A stretch of 64,000 bases of DNA from Rhodocyclaceae bacterium (GCA_016702335.1 JADJEF010000003.1:248001-312000); one strand, 5' to 3'. Numbered from the stretch's first letter, positions 26,862 through 36,038 are shown. Notes: generated by a model from the letters alone, not told the origin. Translations and numbers: made by a program.

Positions 26862-27479
26862 TCAGTCCAGCAATCGAAACGCCGCACTCGCCCCGGGGGG
26901 TGGGTTGTCCAGCGGGGCAAACTGCTGTCCTTCCGGGCAATTACGGCGCACCGCATCGGTGACCAGAATCTCGCCGGCACCAGCCATGTCCTCGCCCAGT
27001 TTTGCTGCGGCATTGACCTCGGAACCGAAGACATCGCGGTCACCAATGCGCAGCATGCGGCCAAAGCCGAGCCCCACGCAAAGCTTGACCTGCTCGGCAT
27101 CTTCACGCGTGGTGCTGTATTGCTGACAGGCGTCTTGCATGGCACGTGCGCAATCAACGGCCTTGGCGACATTGCGAAAGATCACCAGCAGGCTGTCACC
27201 CTCAACTTTGAGTAGAATGCCGTCGTGCTCGTCGATGCAGGGGATCAGCAGGCGCTGCGATTCGTAAATGATCTGCAAAAAATGGATGATGCCGAACGAT
27301 GCCGTTCCGCGTGAGAAGCCCGCCAGGTCGGTGAACATCACCGCCCACTCTTCGCCAAACAAATCCCAGATGCGCGCATCGATCTTGGCTTTGTCTGCGC
27401 CCGGATGCAGGCGCTCGTTGATCAGTTTTTCAATTCTATCTTCGGAGGCGCTCAGGCCAACGCGATGGGTGTAGCTCAC
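26862..27479 (-). CDS. Class III nucleotide cyclase domain protein
   Basis: This 205-aa protein is essentially one cyclase catalytic domain. The first metal Asp lies in VMFTDLAGFSRG, the second in LLKVEGDSLLVIF with the adenine-recognising Lys. The transition-state motif is SEVNAAAKL, where the usual Arg is Lys, so activity may be lowered or altered. There is no membrane anchor or partner domain. It lies between the FAD dehydrogenase and polA. A second cyclase-like gene is at 31489-32364. Confidence 0.82.
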   Translation of the reverse strand: MSYTHRVGLSASEDRIEKLINERLHPGADKAKIDARIWDLFGEEWAVMFTDLAGFSRGTASFGIIHFLQIIYESQRLLIPCIDEHDGILLKVEGDSLLVIFRNVAKAVDCARAMQDACQQYSTTREDAEQVKLCVGLGFGRMLRIGDRDVFGSEVNAAAKLGEDMAGAGEILVTDAVRRNCPEGQQFAPLDNPPPGASAAFRLLD

Positions 27480-27519
27480 GGTCTGCTCCTGTTCTTGCTG
27501 ACGGGTTCAATAATACATG

Positions 27520-30270
27520 TCAGTGTGCCGCGTCCCAGTTGTCACCGATGCCTACTTCGACCAGCAGCGGCACCGCCAGATCAGCGACACCGCTCATCAA
27601 TCCCGGTAGTTCGGCACGCACCGTGGCGAGCTCTGCCTCGGGCACCTCAAGGATCAACTCGTCATGTACCTGAAGCAGCAGCAGACTGGCAAGGTTTTCA
27701 CTGTCGAGCCAGCCCTGCACGGCGAGCATGGCGCGCTTGATCAGGTCGGCGGCGGTGCCTTGCATCGGCGCATTGATCGCGGCGCGTTCGGCTCCCTGCC
27801 GGCGTCCGACATTGCTGGCCCGAATATCTGGCAACCACAGGCGCCTGCCGAACACCGTCTCGACATAGCCTTGAGTGCGCGCTTTCTCGCGCGTTTCTTC
27901 CATGTAGCGGGCTACACCAGGGTATCTGGCGAAGTAGCGGTCCATATAGGTTTGCGCCGCCGTCCGGTCCACGCCGATCTGCTTGGCGAGGCCAAAGGCG
28001 CTCATGCCATAAATCAGGCCGAAGTTGATCGCTTTGGCGGCACGGCGCTGGTCGCTGCTGACCTCGGCGGGGCTGACGCCGAACACCTCGGCGGCGGTGG
28101 CGCGGTGCACGTCTTCACCCAGAGCAAAAGCTTCCAGCAAACGCGGGTCATTGGACAGGTGGGCCATGATCCGAAGCTCGATCTGCGAGTAGTCGGCGCT
28201 GACGAGGCGGCGTCCGGGCGGCGCGATGAAAGCGCTGCGGATGCGCCTGCCCTCGGCGCTGCGCACAGGGATGTTCTGCAGATTGGGGTCGTTCGACGAC
28301 AGACGCCCGGTGACCGCCACTGCCTGCCCGTAGCTGGTATGCACCCGGCCAGTAAGCGGGTTGATCATTTTGGGCAGCTTGTCGGTGTAGGTATTCTTGA
28401 GCTTTGCCAGGCCACGGTAGTCAAGCAGCTTCTTGGGCAACGGAAAATCTTCGGCCAGTTTGGCGAGAACCTCTTCGTCGGTCGATGGCGCGCCCGAGGC
28501 GGTCTTTTTCACCACGGGCAGTCCAAGCTGACCGAACAAAATGTCACCCAATTGCTTGGGCGAGTTGAGGTTGAAGGGCTGTCCGGCCAACTGGTGTACC
28601 TCGGCTTCGAGGGCCATGAGCTGCTGCCCAAGCTCGTTGCTCTGCTTGTTCAGCACACCCGCATCGACGAGGATGCCATTGCGCTCCATGCGGAACAGCA
28701 CTTCGGCGACCGGTAGCTCGAGATCGCGATACAAGCCGTCGAGCGCAGGCTCTCCCGCGAGGTGTGGCGCAAGGGCTTCATGAACGCGCAGGGTGCAGTC
28801 AGCATCTTCGGCCCCGTACTCGGCGGCGCGCGCGACATCAACCTGCGCAAAGGGAATGCGGGAAGCCCCCTTGCCGGTGACATCATCGTAGCTCAGCGTC
28901 TTGAGCCCGCAGTGGCGGGCCGCCAGACTGCCCAGATCGTGCGGCTTGTCTGATTCGAGCACGTAAGACTCAAGCAGTGTGTCGTGCGCGATGCCGGCCA
29001 GGCGAATGCCATGGTTGGCGAGCACATGGCGGTCGTATTTAAGGTTCTGGCCGAGCTTGGCGTGGCTTGGCGACTCGAGCCAGGGGCGCATCAGCGCAAG
29101 CGCACGCGCCAGCGGAATCTGCTCCGGAGCGCCGGCATAGCAGTGCGCCAGGGGCAGATAGGCGGCCTGGACGGTGTCTCCCGCGCGCAGCGCAAATGAC
29201 ATGCCTACCAGCTTGGCGTTGAGCGGTTCGAGTGAGTCGGTCTCGGTATCGAAAGACACCAGCGGTGCCCGGTTAAGGCGGTCGATCCAGGGCAGCAGGT
29301 GCGCTTCATCGAGAAGGGCTTCGTAGCAGGCGCGGTCCAGCTCGATACCGGGCGGCGGGCTGTCGTCGAATCGGGAAGTCGGCGCTGGTGATACGGCGGT
29401 ATTGGCCACGCTACCCACATCGCTCTTGCCGCCGAGCTCACGCAGCCAGCCCTTGAATTCCATCGCCGAGTACAGGCGGTTGAGGGCGGCGTTGTCGGGT
29501 TCGCTGGCGACCAGTTCGGTGACCTGGTGGCTCAAGGCCAGGTCGCAGACCACCGTCACCAGCTTGCGCCCAAGGGGTAGAAAGTCGAGGTGCTGGCGCA
29601 GATTTTCGCCAACTGCACCGCTTACCTCGCCGGCGCGGGCAACGATCTCGTCGAGCGATCCGTACTGGTTCAGCCACTTCACGGCGGTTTTTGGGCCGCA
29701 CTTGGCCACACCCGGCACATTGTCCACCGTGTCGCCGACCAGCGTCAGGTAGTCGACGATGCGCACCGGCGGCACGCCGAATTTGGCCAATACACCGGCC
29801 TCGTCGAGCACCTCGTTGCTCATGGTGTTGACCAGCCTGACGTGCGGACCCACCAGTTGCGCGAGATCTTTGTCGCCGGTCGAGATCACGCAGTCGATGC
29901 CTTGAGCGGCTGCCTGCCGCGCCAGGGTGCCAATGACATCGTCGGCCTCCACGCCCTCGACGCAGAGCAGGGGCCAGCCTTGCGCACGAATGGCCTCGTG
30001 CAGCGGGCTGATCTGGGCGACCAGATCCTCGGGCATGGGCGGACGATGTGATTTGTAGTCCGGATACCAGTCGTCGCGGAACGTCTTGCCCTTGGCATCG
30101 AAGACCACGGCGCGGTAATCTGCCTTATAGTCAGAAAGCAGGGTACGGAGCATCGACAGCACGCCGCGAACCGCTCCGGTCGGTTGCCCGTTCGAAGCGC
30201 GCAGGTCGGGCAGTGCGTGATAAGCGCGGTAGAGATAGGACGAACCGTCGACGAGCAGCAGGGTAGGCAT
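27520..30270 (-). CDS. polA: DNA polymerase I
   Basis: This 916-aa enzyme has all three activities. The 5'-nuclease is residues 1 to about 290 (LLLVDGSSYLYRAYHALP, VVFDAKGKTFRDDWYPDYKSHR). The 3'-5' exonuclease follows with intact DTET (LVSFDTETDSLEPL). The polymerase has SADYSQIELRIMAHLS, the O-helix KAINFGLIYGMSAFGLA and QVHDELILEV. Residues about 291-299 (TAVSPAPTS) come from a copy of the dispersed repeat placed in the linker between 5'-nuclease and exonuclease. The LOG gene is divergent and the cyclase gene lies downstream. Confidence 0.97.
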   Translation of the reverse strand: MPTLLLVDGSSYLYRAYHALPDLRASNGQPTGAVRGVLSMLRTLLSDYKADYRAVVFDAKGKTFRDDWYPDYKSHRPPMPEDLVAQISPLHEAIRAQGWPLLCVEGVEADDVIGTLARQAAAQGIDCVISTGDKDLAQLVGPHVRLVNTMSNEVLDEAGVLAKFGVPPVRIVDYLTLVGDTVDNVPGVAKCGPKTAVKWLNQYGSLDEIVARAGEVSGAVGENLRQHLDFLPLGRKLVTVVCDLALSHQVTELVASEPDNAALNRLYSAMEFKGWLRELGGKSDVGSVANTAVSPAPTSRFDDSPPPGIELDRACYEALLDEAHLLPWIDRLNRAPLVSFDTETDSLEPLNAKLVGMSFALRAGDTVQAAYLPLAHCYAGAPEQIPLARALALMRPWLESPSHAKLGQNLKYDRHVLANHGIRLAGIAHDTLLESYVLESDKPHDLGSLAARHCGLKTLSYDDVTGKGASRIPFAQVDVARAAEYGAEDADCTLRVHEALAPHLAGEPALDGLYRDLELPVAEVLFRMERNGILVDAGVLNKQSNELGQQLMALEAEVHQLAGQPFNLNSPKQLGDILFGQLGLPVVKKTASGAPSTDEEVLAKLAEDFPLPKKLLDYRGLAKLKNTYTDKLPKMINPLTGRVHTSYGQAVAVTGRLSSNDPNLQNIPVRSAEGRRIRSAFIAPPGRRLVSADYSQIELRIMAHLSNDPRLLEAFALGEDVHRATAAEVFGVSPAEVSSDQRRAAKAINFGLIYGMSAFGLAKQIGVDRTAAQTYMDRYFARYPGVARYMEETREKARTQGYVETVFGRRLWLPDIRASNVGRRQGAERAAINAPMQGTAADLIKRAMLAVQGWLDSENLASLLLLQVHDELILEVPEAELATVRAELPGLMSGVADLAVPLLVEVGIGDNWDAAH
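29376..29398 (-). repeat. Dispersed 23-bp repeat, copy inside polA
   Basis: Exact consensus, spacer ATCA, sense to polA. It encodes AVSPAPT in the linker between the 5'-nuclease and 3'-5' exonuclease domains. Confidence 0.92.
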
Positions 30271-30327
30271 AAGTGGAAGGTGTTCGTTAGCCGCAGATCA
30301 GACAATCAAAGTAACAAGGACGCAGCA

Positions 30328-31065
30328 ATGAGTGTGAGCTCAAAATTGCCCCCGGGAATTCGGGGCGAACCAGCCCAGGGGTTGACCAACGGCAACGGCG
30401 CACGTGAGGCCTGGAGGGTCTTCGGGATTATGGCAGAGTTCGTCGAGGCGACTGACCGCCTGGCGCGCATACGACCTGCGGTCTCGATCTTTGGCAGCGC
30501 CCGCACGCCGGTCGATTCGCCCTATTACGCGCTGACCGAAGCCATCGCGCGCAAACTCTCCGATTCCGGCTTCTCGGTAATCTCGGGCGGTGGCCCCGGC
30601 ATCATGGAGGCGGCCAACAAGGGGGCCTACACCGGCAAAGGCCTGTCGGTGGGCCTCAATATTCAGCTGCCGCACGAACAAAAAGCCAATCCCTATCAGG
30701 ACATCTCCCAGACCTTCCGGCATTTTTTTGCGCGCAAGTACATGTTCGTGCGCATGGCCTCGGCTTATGTGGTGATGCCCGGCGGGTTTGGCACACTGGA
30801 CGAACTGCTGGAGGCGCTGACCCTGATCCAGACCAAGAAGAGCCCTCGTATCCCGCTGATTCTGGTGGGGAGCGACTTCTGGAAAGGATTGGTCGACTGG
30901 TTTCGTGACCGATTGATCGGTGAGGGCATGATCGGTGCCGATGACATGGATCTGATTCAGGTGATCGACGACCCGGATCAGGTCGTACGCGCCATTTTTG
31001 ACCATTACCAGGCGCGTGGCTTTGAGCAACTGCCGCAGGAGCACGAACTACTGCTTAATCTGTAG
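30328..31065 (+). CDS. LOG family / TIGR00730 Rossmann-fold nucleotide-binding protein
   Basis: This 245-aa protein carries VISGGGPGIMEAANKGA and MPGGFGTLDELLEALTLIQT, the PGGxGTxxE motif of LOG phosphoribohydrolases, which release free cytokinin-like bases or split nucleotide monophosphates. AAGGA supports the start at 30328; an in-frame ATG at 30184 would lie inside divergent polA. In bacteria the physiological substrate is usually unknown, with AMP or other nucleotides likely. It is divergent from polA and precedes the DUF2782 gene. Confidence 0.9.
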   Translation: MSVSSKLPPGIRGEPAQGLTNGNGAREAWRVFGIMAEFVEATDRLARIRPAVSIFGSARTPVDSPYYALTEAIARKLSDSGFSVISGGGPGIMEAANKGAYTGKGLSVGLNIQLPHEQKANPYQDISQTFRHFFARKYMFVRMASAYVVMPGGFGTLDELLEALTLIQTKKSPRIPLILVGSDFWKGLVDWFRDRLIGEGMIGADDMDLIQVIDDPDQVVRAIFDHYQARGFEQLPQEHELLLNL

Positions 31066-31104
31066 CCGCTGGACTAAACTAAGCATCTTGACGAGGACTG
31101 ACCG

Positions 31105-31449
31105 ATGCGCAAACTTACTTCCCTTGCCCTCTTTGTTTTGCTGTCCCTGAGCCTGTCGGCGTTTGCCCAGCAGCGCCCGGCGGATCTCCAGCCCATTCCC
31201 GAGCCGCCCCCGCCGCCGGCCGGCATGGCTGACGATCCGATCGAGCCGCAGGTAACGATTACCAAAAAGGGCGAAGACAAGGTGGAGGAATATCGCGCCA
31301 ACGGCAAGCTCTACATGATCAAGGTCACGCCACCCAATGGGCCCGCCTATTATCTGGTGGATCAGCAGGGAGACGGCACCTTTTCGCCACAGAGCGAAGT
31401 CACCGGACAAAAGCTGCGCGTGCCGCAATGGGTGATTCACCGCTGGTAG
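31105..31449 (+). CDS. DUF2782 family periplasmic protein
   Basis: This 114-aa protein has a signal peptide (MRKLTSLALFVLLSLSLSAFA), a Pro-rich stretch (IPEPPPPPAGM) and the DUF2782 core (VTITKKGEDKVEEYRANGKLYMIKVTPPNGPAYYLVD). It is found next to polA in many betaproteobacteria, as here. Function is unknown. It follows the LOG gene by 39 bp on the same strand. Confidence 0.88.
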   Translation: MRKLTSLALFVLLSLSLSAFAQQRPADLQPIPEPPPPPAGMADDPIEPQVTITKKGEDKVEEYRANGKLYMIKVTPPNGPAYYLVDQQGDGTFSPQSEVTGQKLRVPQWVIHRW

Positions 31450-31488
31450 GCCGGCCAGATCCTCTGACCCCTGATTTAGGTACCTGGT

Positions 31489-32364
31489 ATGAGTGAGCGC
31501 TGCATTCTGTTTGCCGACGTCGTCGGCAGCACGGCCTTGTATGAAAAGCTGGGTGATGCAGAGGCCAAATACGCCGTCGAGCGGTGCCTCAAGCGTGCGC
31601 AGATGTCGATTGCTCACTTTGGCGGGCGCACGGTAAAAAACGTCGGCGACGGTCTGTTGGCTGATTTCCCTGAGGCGGGTGCGGCCGTGGCGGCCGCGTG
31701 CCAAATGCAGCAGCGGATCGCGGATCTGCCTCCGGTAGCCGGGCAGAAGCTGACCTTGCGGATAGGTTTTCACAGCGGCGAGGTCATCGACGAGGCCGGC
31801 GACATTTTTGGCGATAGCGTCAATCTTGCCGCGCGTCTGGCCGACGTGGCGCGTGCGGGGCAGATCATCGCCAGTGCGGCTACCTTGAGGCGACTGCCGG
31901 CGCTCACCTTGCAGTCGGTGCGGGCATTGCCGGCGGTGATGGTCAAAGGCAAGACTGAGCCGGTGCCCGTCTGCGAAGTCATCTGGCACGAGGAAGGCGG
32001 GCTGACGCTGGTGGCTGGCGACACGCAACCCCGGCAAGTCACGGGTGCGCGCCTGACACTGCACTACGAAAGTACGGTGCGCGAACTGGACGCCTACGCG
32101 CCATCCCTGACCATTGGGCGCGACAAAGGCTGCGGTTTAGTGGTGCATGATCCGCGCGCATCACGCGTTCATGCGGCTATCGAGCGGCGCGGTGACAAGT
32201 TCATGCTCATTGATCAAAGCACCAATGGCACCTGGCTGTCCCGCGAAGGCGAGGTTGAAGTGAAGCTCAGCCGCGAAGAGGCACCTTTGCTTGGGCGGGG
32301 ACGTATCAGTTTGGGGCATCCCGCCGCAGCGACCCACGCCTGCATTACTTTCATCAGCGAGTAG
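31489..32364 (+). CDS. Class III nucleotide cyclase fused to FHA domain
   Basis: This 291-aa protein has an N-terminal cyclase domain (residues 1 to about 165) and a C-terminal FHA domain (about 185-285). Cyclase motifs are intact: ILFADVVGSTALY (metal Asp), VKNVGDGLLADF, and GDSVNLAARL with the transition-state Asn and Arg. The FHA domain shows LTIGRDKGCGLVVHDPRASRVHAAIERRG and LIDQSTNGTWL, which bind phosphothreonine. This suggests a cyclase controlled by a Ser/Thr phosphorylation signal; no kinase is in the window. A dispersed repeat lies just downstream. Confidence 0.88.
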   Translation: MSERCILFADVVGSTALYEKLGDAEAKYAVERCLKRAQMSIAHFGGRTVKNVGDGLLADFPEAGAAVAAACQMQQRIADLPPVAGQKLTLRIGFHSGEVIDEAGDIFGDSVNLAARLADVARAGQIIASAATLRRLPALTLQSVRALPAVMVKGKTEPVPVCEVIWHEEGGLTLVAGDTQPRQVTGARLTLHYESTVRELDAYAPSLTIGRDKGCGLVVHDPRASRVHAAIERRGDKFMLIDQSTNGTWLSREGEVEVKLSREEAPLLGRGRISLGHPAAATHACITFISE

Positions 32365-32390
32365 TTCGCGGGGCTGCGCGCGATGAAAAT

Positions 32391-32413
32391 CGCCGTCCCA
32401 CCAGCGCCGACTT
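32391..32413 (+). repeat. Dispersed 23-bp repeat, copy (intergenic)
   Basis: Exact consensus, spacer CCCA. It lies between the cyclase-FHA gene and the adenine methyltransferase gene, both on the plus strand. Confidence 0.9.
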
Positions 32414-32486
32414 GCGTGAGTAGAATTCGGCAGTGCCGACCCTGAAGGGCAGTGCGGTGCCACATTTCGAAAAGGAAGCATTGGCA

Positions 32487-33677
32487 ATGGAAGACGGGAG
32501 CAGCCCGCTCAACGTGGCCGGCCTCGGTCAGGTGTTTACGCCGGCACACGTGGTCGAACGCATGTTGGCGTTGGGCAAAAACGCCGGCCGCGTGCTTGAC
32601 CCGGCCTGCGGCGATGGCGCTTTTTCCTCGCGTATTCCCGGCTGTTTGGCGATTGAGCTCGATCCGCGGCATTGTCCATCGGGTGCGCTCAATAGCGACT
32701 TCTTTGTCTACCCCGAGAGCGAGAAGTTTGACACCATCATCGGCAATCCACCTTACGTCAAGGCGCGCGATATTTCGCCGGCTACCAGGCACTTCCTGCA
32801 TTCATCGCTGCTCGATGGTCACGCCAACCTCTACCTGTATTTCATCGAAAAATGCGTCCGCCAGCTCAACCCTGGCGGCGAACTGATCTTCATTACTCCG
32901 CGCGATTTTCTCAAGGCCACGGGTGCGGCGCGGCTCAATACCTGGCTGCATGACCAGGGCACTATCACGCATTTTGAAGATCTTGGCGATCGCAAAATTT
33001 TCGCGGGTGCCACGCCCAACTGCGCCATCTGGCGCTTTGAGCGCGGGCGATTGAATCACCGTCTTGACGACGGGAGACGCATGAATCTGGCCGGCGGTCA
33101 CCTTAGCTTTACCCGTGGCATTTACACCCTGCCATTTGGCCAGATATTTACAATCAAGGTTGGTGCCGTGTCCGGTGCCGATGAGCTATTTACCAGCGAG
33201 ACGCTGGGTAATCGCGATTTTGTCTGCTCGCGCACCGCCCAGACCGGGGAGTTGCGGCGCATGATTTATGTGGACGATCAGTTCCCCGCAGGGCCGGTGC
33301 TTGAGCATCTGCAAAAGCACAAAGAACGCCTGCTGGCGCGTAGAGTCACACGGGTAGACGAGAGTAACTGGTGGAAGTGGGGTCGGCGGCACATGGTCAG
33401 CGCACAGGCGCGGATTTATGTGAACGGGAAAACCCGGGCGCTGCGCCCGTTCTTTCGCCATGACTGCCCGGATTACGACGGTGCGGTGCTGGCCTTGTTC
33501 CCGCGCCGGCGTGATTTGACGGCAAAACAGCTTGATGCCCTGACGAGCGCCCTCAATGAGGTCGATTGGCACGAGTTGGGTTTTGTCTGCGATGGTCGCT
33601 ATCTTTTTTCGCAGCGCAGCCTCGAGCATGCGCTGTTGCCAGAGCATTTCACCGAATTCGCTGGCACATCCGCGTAG
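32487..33677 (+). CDS. Solitary DNA adenine-type methyltransferase (Eco57I/type II-like)
   Basis: This 396-aa protein has an N-terminal SAM-binding fold (GLGQVFTPAHVVERML, VLDPACGDGAFSSRI) and the catalytic NPPY motif in IIGNPPYVKARDIS, the signature of N6-adenine methyltransferases. A target-recognition-like C-terminal half follows (about 220-390). AAAGGAAGC supports 32487 over 32433. No restriction endonuclease is adjacent: neighbours are the cyclase-FHA gene and gshA. It may be an orphan epigenetic methyltransferase, or could act on RNA or protein; the family allows both, with DNA most likely. Confidence 0.8.
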   Translation: MEDGSSPLNVAGLGQVFTPAHVVERMLALGKNAGRVLDPACGDGAFSSRIPGCLAIELDPRHCPSGALNSDFFVYPESEKFDTIIGNPPYVKARDISPATRHFLHSSLLDGHANLYLYFIEKCVRQLNPGGELIFITPRDFLKATGAARLNTWLHDQGTITHFEDLGDRKIFAGATPNCAIWRFERGRLNHRLDDGRRMNLAGGHLSFTRGIYTLPFGQIFTIKVGAVSGADELFTSETLGNRDFVCSRTAQTGELRRMIYVDDQFPAGPVLEHLQKHKERLLARRVTRVDESNWWKWGRRHMVSAQARIYVNGKTRALRPFFRHDCPDYDGAVLALFPRRRDLTAKQLDALTSALNEVDWHELGFVCDGRYLFSQRSLEHALLPEHFTEFAGTSA

Positions 33678-33723
33678 CGCTGGTCGCTCGCATTTCGACT
33701 GTTTTCACCCAAGGTAATCTGAC

Positions 33724-35013
33724 ATGGTGCCCCATCTCGCCACTGCCCTGACCGGCCCGCTGCTGGAACTCGAAAAAACGCTGCTGGATCGCGCGACCGA
33801 TGTCGAGCGCTGGCTGCGCACGCAATGGCAGGAGCACACGCCGCCGTTTTACGCCTCGGTCGATTTGCGCAATGCCGGCTTCAAATTGGCACCCGTCGAT
33901 ACCAATTTGTTTCCTGGCGGCTTCAACAACCTCAACCCGGTGTTTCTGCCTTTGTGTGTTCAGGCGGCGATGTCGGGTATCGAAAAGCTGTGTCCGGATG
34001 CCCGGGATCTGTTGCTGATCCCCGAAAACCACACGCGCAATCAGTTCTACTTGATGAATGTCGCCCGCCTTGCCACCATCCTGCACGCCACCGGCCTCAA
34101 TGTGCGCATCGGCTCCTTGCTGCCCGAGATCACCGAGCCGACCACGCTGACGCTGCCCGATGGCCACACACTGACACTGGAGCCGCTCAAGCGACTGGGT
34201 GCCGAGGGACGTCGCCTGGGCCTCGATGACTTTGACCCCTGCGCCATCCTGCTCAACAATGATCTCTCGGCGGGTGAGCCGGCCATCCTGCAAAACCTGC
34301 ATGAGCAGCATGTCCTGCCGCCCTTGTATGCAGGCTGGCACCGGCGGCGCAAGTCCGAACATTTTTCGGCCTACCGTGAAGTGGCCGGTAGCTTTGCGGC
34401 CGAACTGGGGATCGATCCATGGCTCATTGATCCGGCGTTCGGGGTGTGCGGCAAGATCAACTTCCACGAGCGCACCGGCGAGGAATGTCTGGCCGGGAAT
34501 GTCGATTATTTGCTCACCAAGATTCGCAAGAAATACAAGGAATATGGCATCGACAGCGAGCCCTTTGTCATCGTCAAGGCCGATGCCGGCACCTACGGCA
34601 TGGGCATCATGACCGTCAAGGATGCCAGCGAGGTGACTGGTCTGAACCGCAAGCAGCGCAACAAGATGTCGGTGGTGAAAGAAGGCCTGCAGGTGACCGA
34701 AGTCATCATTCAGGAAGGCGTGCCCACCATGGAGCGCGTGGACGACGGCACCGCCGAACCCGTGGTGTATATGATCGACCGCTTTGTCGTCGGCGGCTTC
34801 TACCGGGTCAACACCGCGCGTGGCATTGACGAAAATCTGAATGCCCCGGGAATGACCTTCAAGCCGCTGGATTTCGAAACCGGCTGCAGCCTTCCGGATG
34901 CGCATCTTGACCCCGACGCTGCCCCGAATCGCTTTTATGCCTACGGTGTAGTCGCGCGCCTGGCCTTGCTCGCGGCCTCGCTCGAGCTTGAGCGCGCCGC
35001 ACCCAAAGAATGA
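33724..35013 (+). CDS. gshA: Glutamate--cysteine ligase (Thiobacillus/Acidithiobacillus type)
   Basis: This 429-aa enzyme makes gamma-glutamylcysteine, the first step of glutathione synthesis. It belongs to the distinct betaproteobacterial/Acidithiobacillus class rather than the E. coli class. Characteristic segments are PVDTNLFPGGFNNLN, LIPENHTRNQFYL, VKADAGTYGMGIMTVKDA and VYMIDRFVVGGFYRVNTARG. It overlaps gshB by 4 nt (ATGA), so both glutathione steps are translated as a unit. Confidence 0.93.
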   Translation: MVPHLATALTGPLLELEKTLLDRATDVERWLRTQWQEHTPPFYASVDLRNAGFKLAPVDTNLFPGGFNNLNPVFLPLCVQAAMSGIEKLCPDARDLLLIPENHTRNQFYLMNVARLATILHATGLNVRIGSLLPEITEPTTLTLPDGHTLTLEPLKRLGAEGRRLGLDDFDPCAILLNNDLSAGEPAILQNLHEQHVLPPLYAGWHRRRKSEHFSAYREVAGSFAAELGIDPWLIDPAFGVCGKINFHERTGEECLAGNVDYLLTKIRKKYKEYGIDSEPFVIVKADAGTYGMGIMTVKDASEVTGLNRKQRNKMSVVKEGLQVTEVIIQEGVPTMERVDDGTAEPVVYMIDRFVVGGFYRVNTARGIDENLNAPGMTFKPLDFETGCSLPDAHLDPDAAPNRFYAYGVVARLALLAASLELERAAPKE

Positions 35014-36038
35014 GTGCCATGGAACTGGCATTCATCATTGACCCGCCCGAAAAGCTGGCGGCCTACAAGGATTCGAGCGTCGCCATGATGCGCAGTGCGG
35101 CGGCACGCGGACATCATTTGTGGATCATCGAACGCGCAAGTCTGCTCTGGCAGGACGGCGGACGGGGTTTCGCGGAGCACCGCTCCGCGCCGGACGCCGG
35201 GACGAGGCTGTGCAAAGCCGAGTCCGGAGTCGCGACCGTGTTCGCACGGGCGAGGAGAATCGCCGTTTCAGAGAGCAATTCACTCTGGTTCAGCGTGCTC
35301 GAGGAAGCGGTACGTCCTCTGCGTGATTACAGCGCGGTGCTGATGCGCCAGGACCCGCCCTTTGATATGGAGTATGTCGCCGCCACCTGGTTGCTGCAGC
35401 GCGCCGAAGCCGAGGGAGCGCGCATCTTCAACCGTCCGCAGGCCATCCGCGATCATTCAGAAAAGCTCGCACTGTGCGAGTTTGCCGAGTTTGCGCCGAC
35501 CACCCGTGTGGCGCGCACGGCGGCCGACGTGCAGGCCTTCATCGATGAGTTCAAAGATGTCGTGATCAAACCGTTGGACGGCATGGGCGGCGCGGGCGTG
35601 TTTCGCATTCGTCACGACGAACCCAATCGCAATGTCATTGTGGAGACCGTCACGGCGCTTGGATCGCGCAGTGTCATGGTGCAGCGCTACCTGCCGGAGG
35701 TCACGGCCGGCGACAAGCGGGTGCTGATCATTGGCGGACAGGTCGTGCCGTGGGGGCTGGCGCGTATTCCACAAGGCGGCGAACTGCGCGGCAATCTGGC
35801 CGCGGGCGGCAAGGGCGTGGCGCAGCCGCTCACCCCCCGCGAGCGCCAGATCGCTGACTGCCTGGCCCCGACTCTGTGGGCGCGCGGGCTGTTTATTGTG
35901 GGTCTGGACATGATCGGCGAGCGCCTGACCGAGATCAATGTCACCAGCCCCACCTGCTTTGTCGAGATCAGCCAGCACAGCGGTATCGATGTGGCCGGGT
36001 TGGCGATTGCGGCACTGGAAAAGGAATGCACAGGCTGA
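35010..36038 (+). CDS. gshB: Glutathione synthase with an extra in-frame segment
   Basis: This 342-aa ATP-grasp enzyme adds glycine to gamma-glutamylcysteine. The ATP-grasp core is intact: VLMRQDPPFDMEYV, VIKPLDGMGGAGVFRI, VQRYLPEVTAGDKRVLIIGG, RIPQGGELRGNLAAGG and EINVTSPTC. It is about 26 residues longer than the E. coli enzyme. The excess is at residues about 52-78, between WQDG and FARARRI, where family members normally run straight on. The inserted DNA contains a perfect 8-bp-arm hairpin (35171-35189). The start at 35010 gives the ATGA overlap with gshA; an ATG at 35019 is the alternative. It overlaps apbE by 13 nt. Confidence 0.93.
   Translation: MSAMELAFIIDPPEKLAAYKDSSVAMMRSAAARGHHLWIIERASLLWQDGGRGFAEHRSAPDAGTRLCKAESGVATVFARARRIAVSESNSLWFSVLEEAVRPLRDYSAVLMRQDPPFDMEYVAATWLLQRAEAEGARIFNRPQAIRDHSEKLALCEFAEFAPTTRVARTAADVQAFIDEFKDVVIKPLDGMGGAGVFRIRHDEPNRNVIVETVTALGSRSVMVQRYLPEVTAGDKRVLIIGGQVVPWGLARIPQGGELRGNLAAGGKGVAQPLTPRERQIADCLAPTLWARGLFIVGLDMIGERLTEINVTSPTCFVEISQHSGIDVAGLAIAALEKECTG
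35171..35189. repeat. Hairpin inside the extra segment of gshB
   Basis: CGCGGAGC-ACC-GCTCCGCG is a perfect 8-bp-arm inverted repeat lying inside the stretch that adds about 25 residues to GshB. This is what a REP-like palindromic insertion would look like. No second copy was found in the window. Confidence 0.6.

Noticed and set aside
28191..28214. A further possible copy of the 23-bp repeat in polA (AGTCGGCGCTGACG...)
   Set aside because: It encodes the universal polymerase motif SADYSQIELR and mismatches the invariant core. Similarity is through the protein motif.
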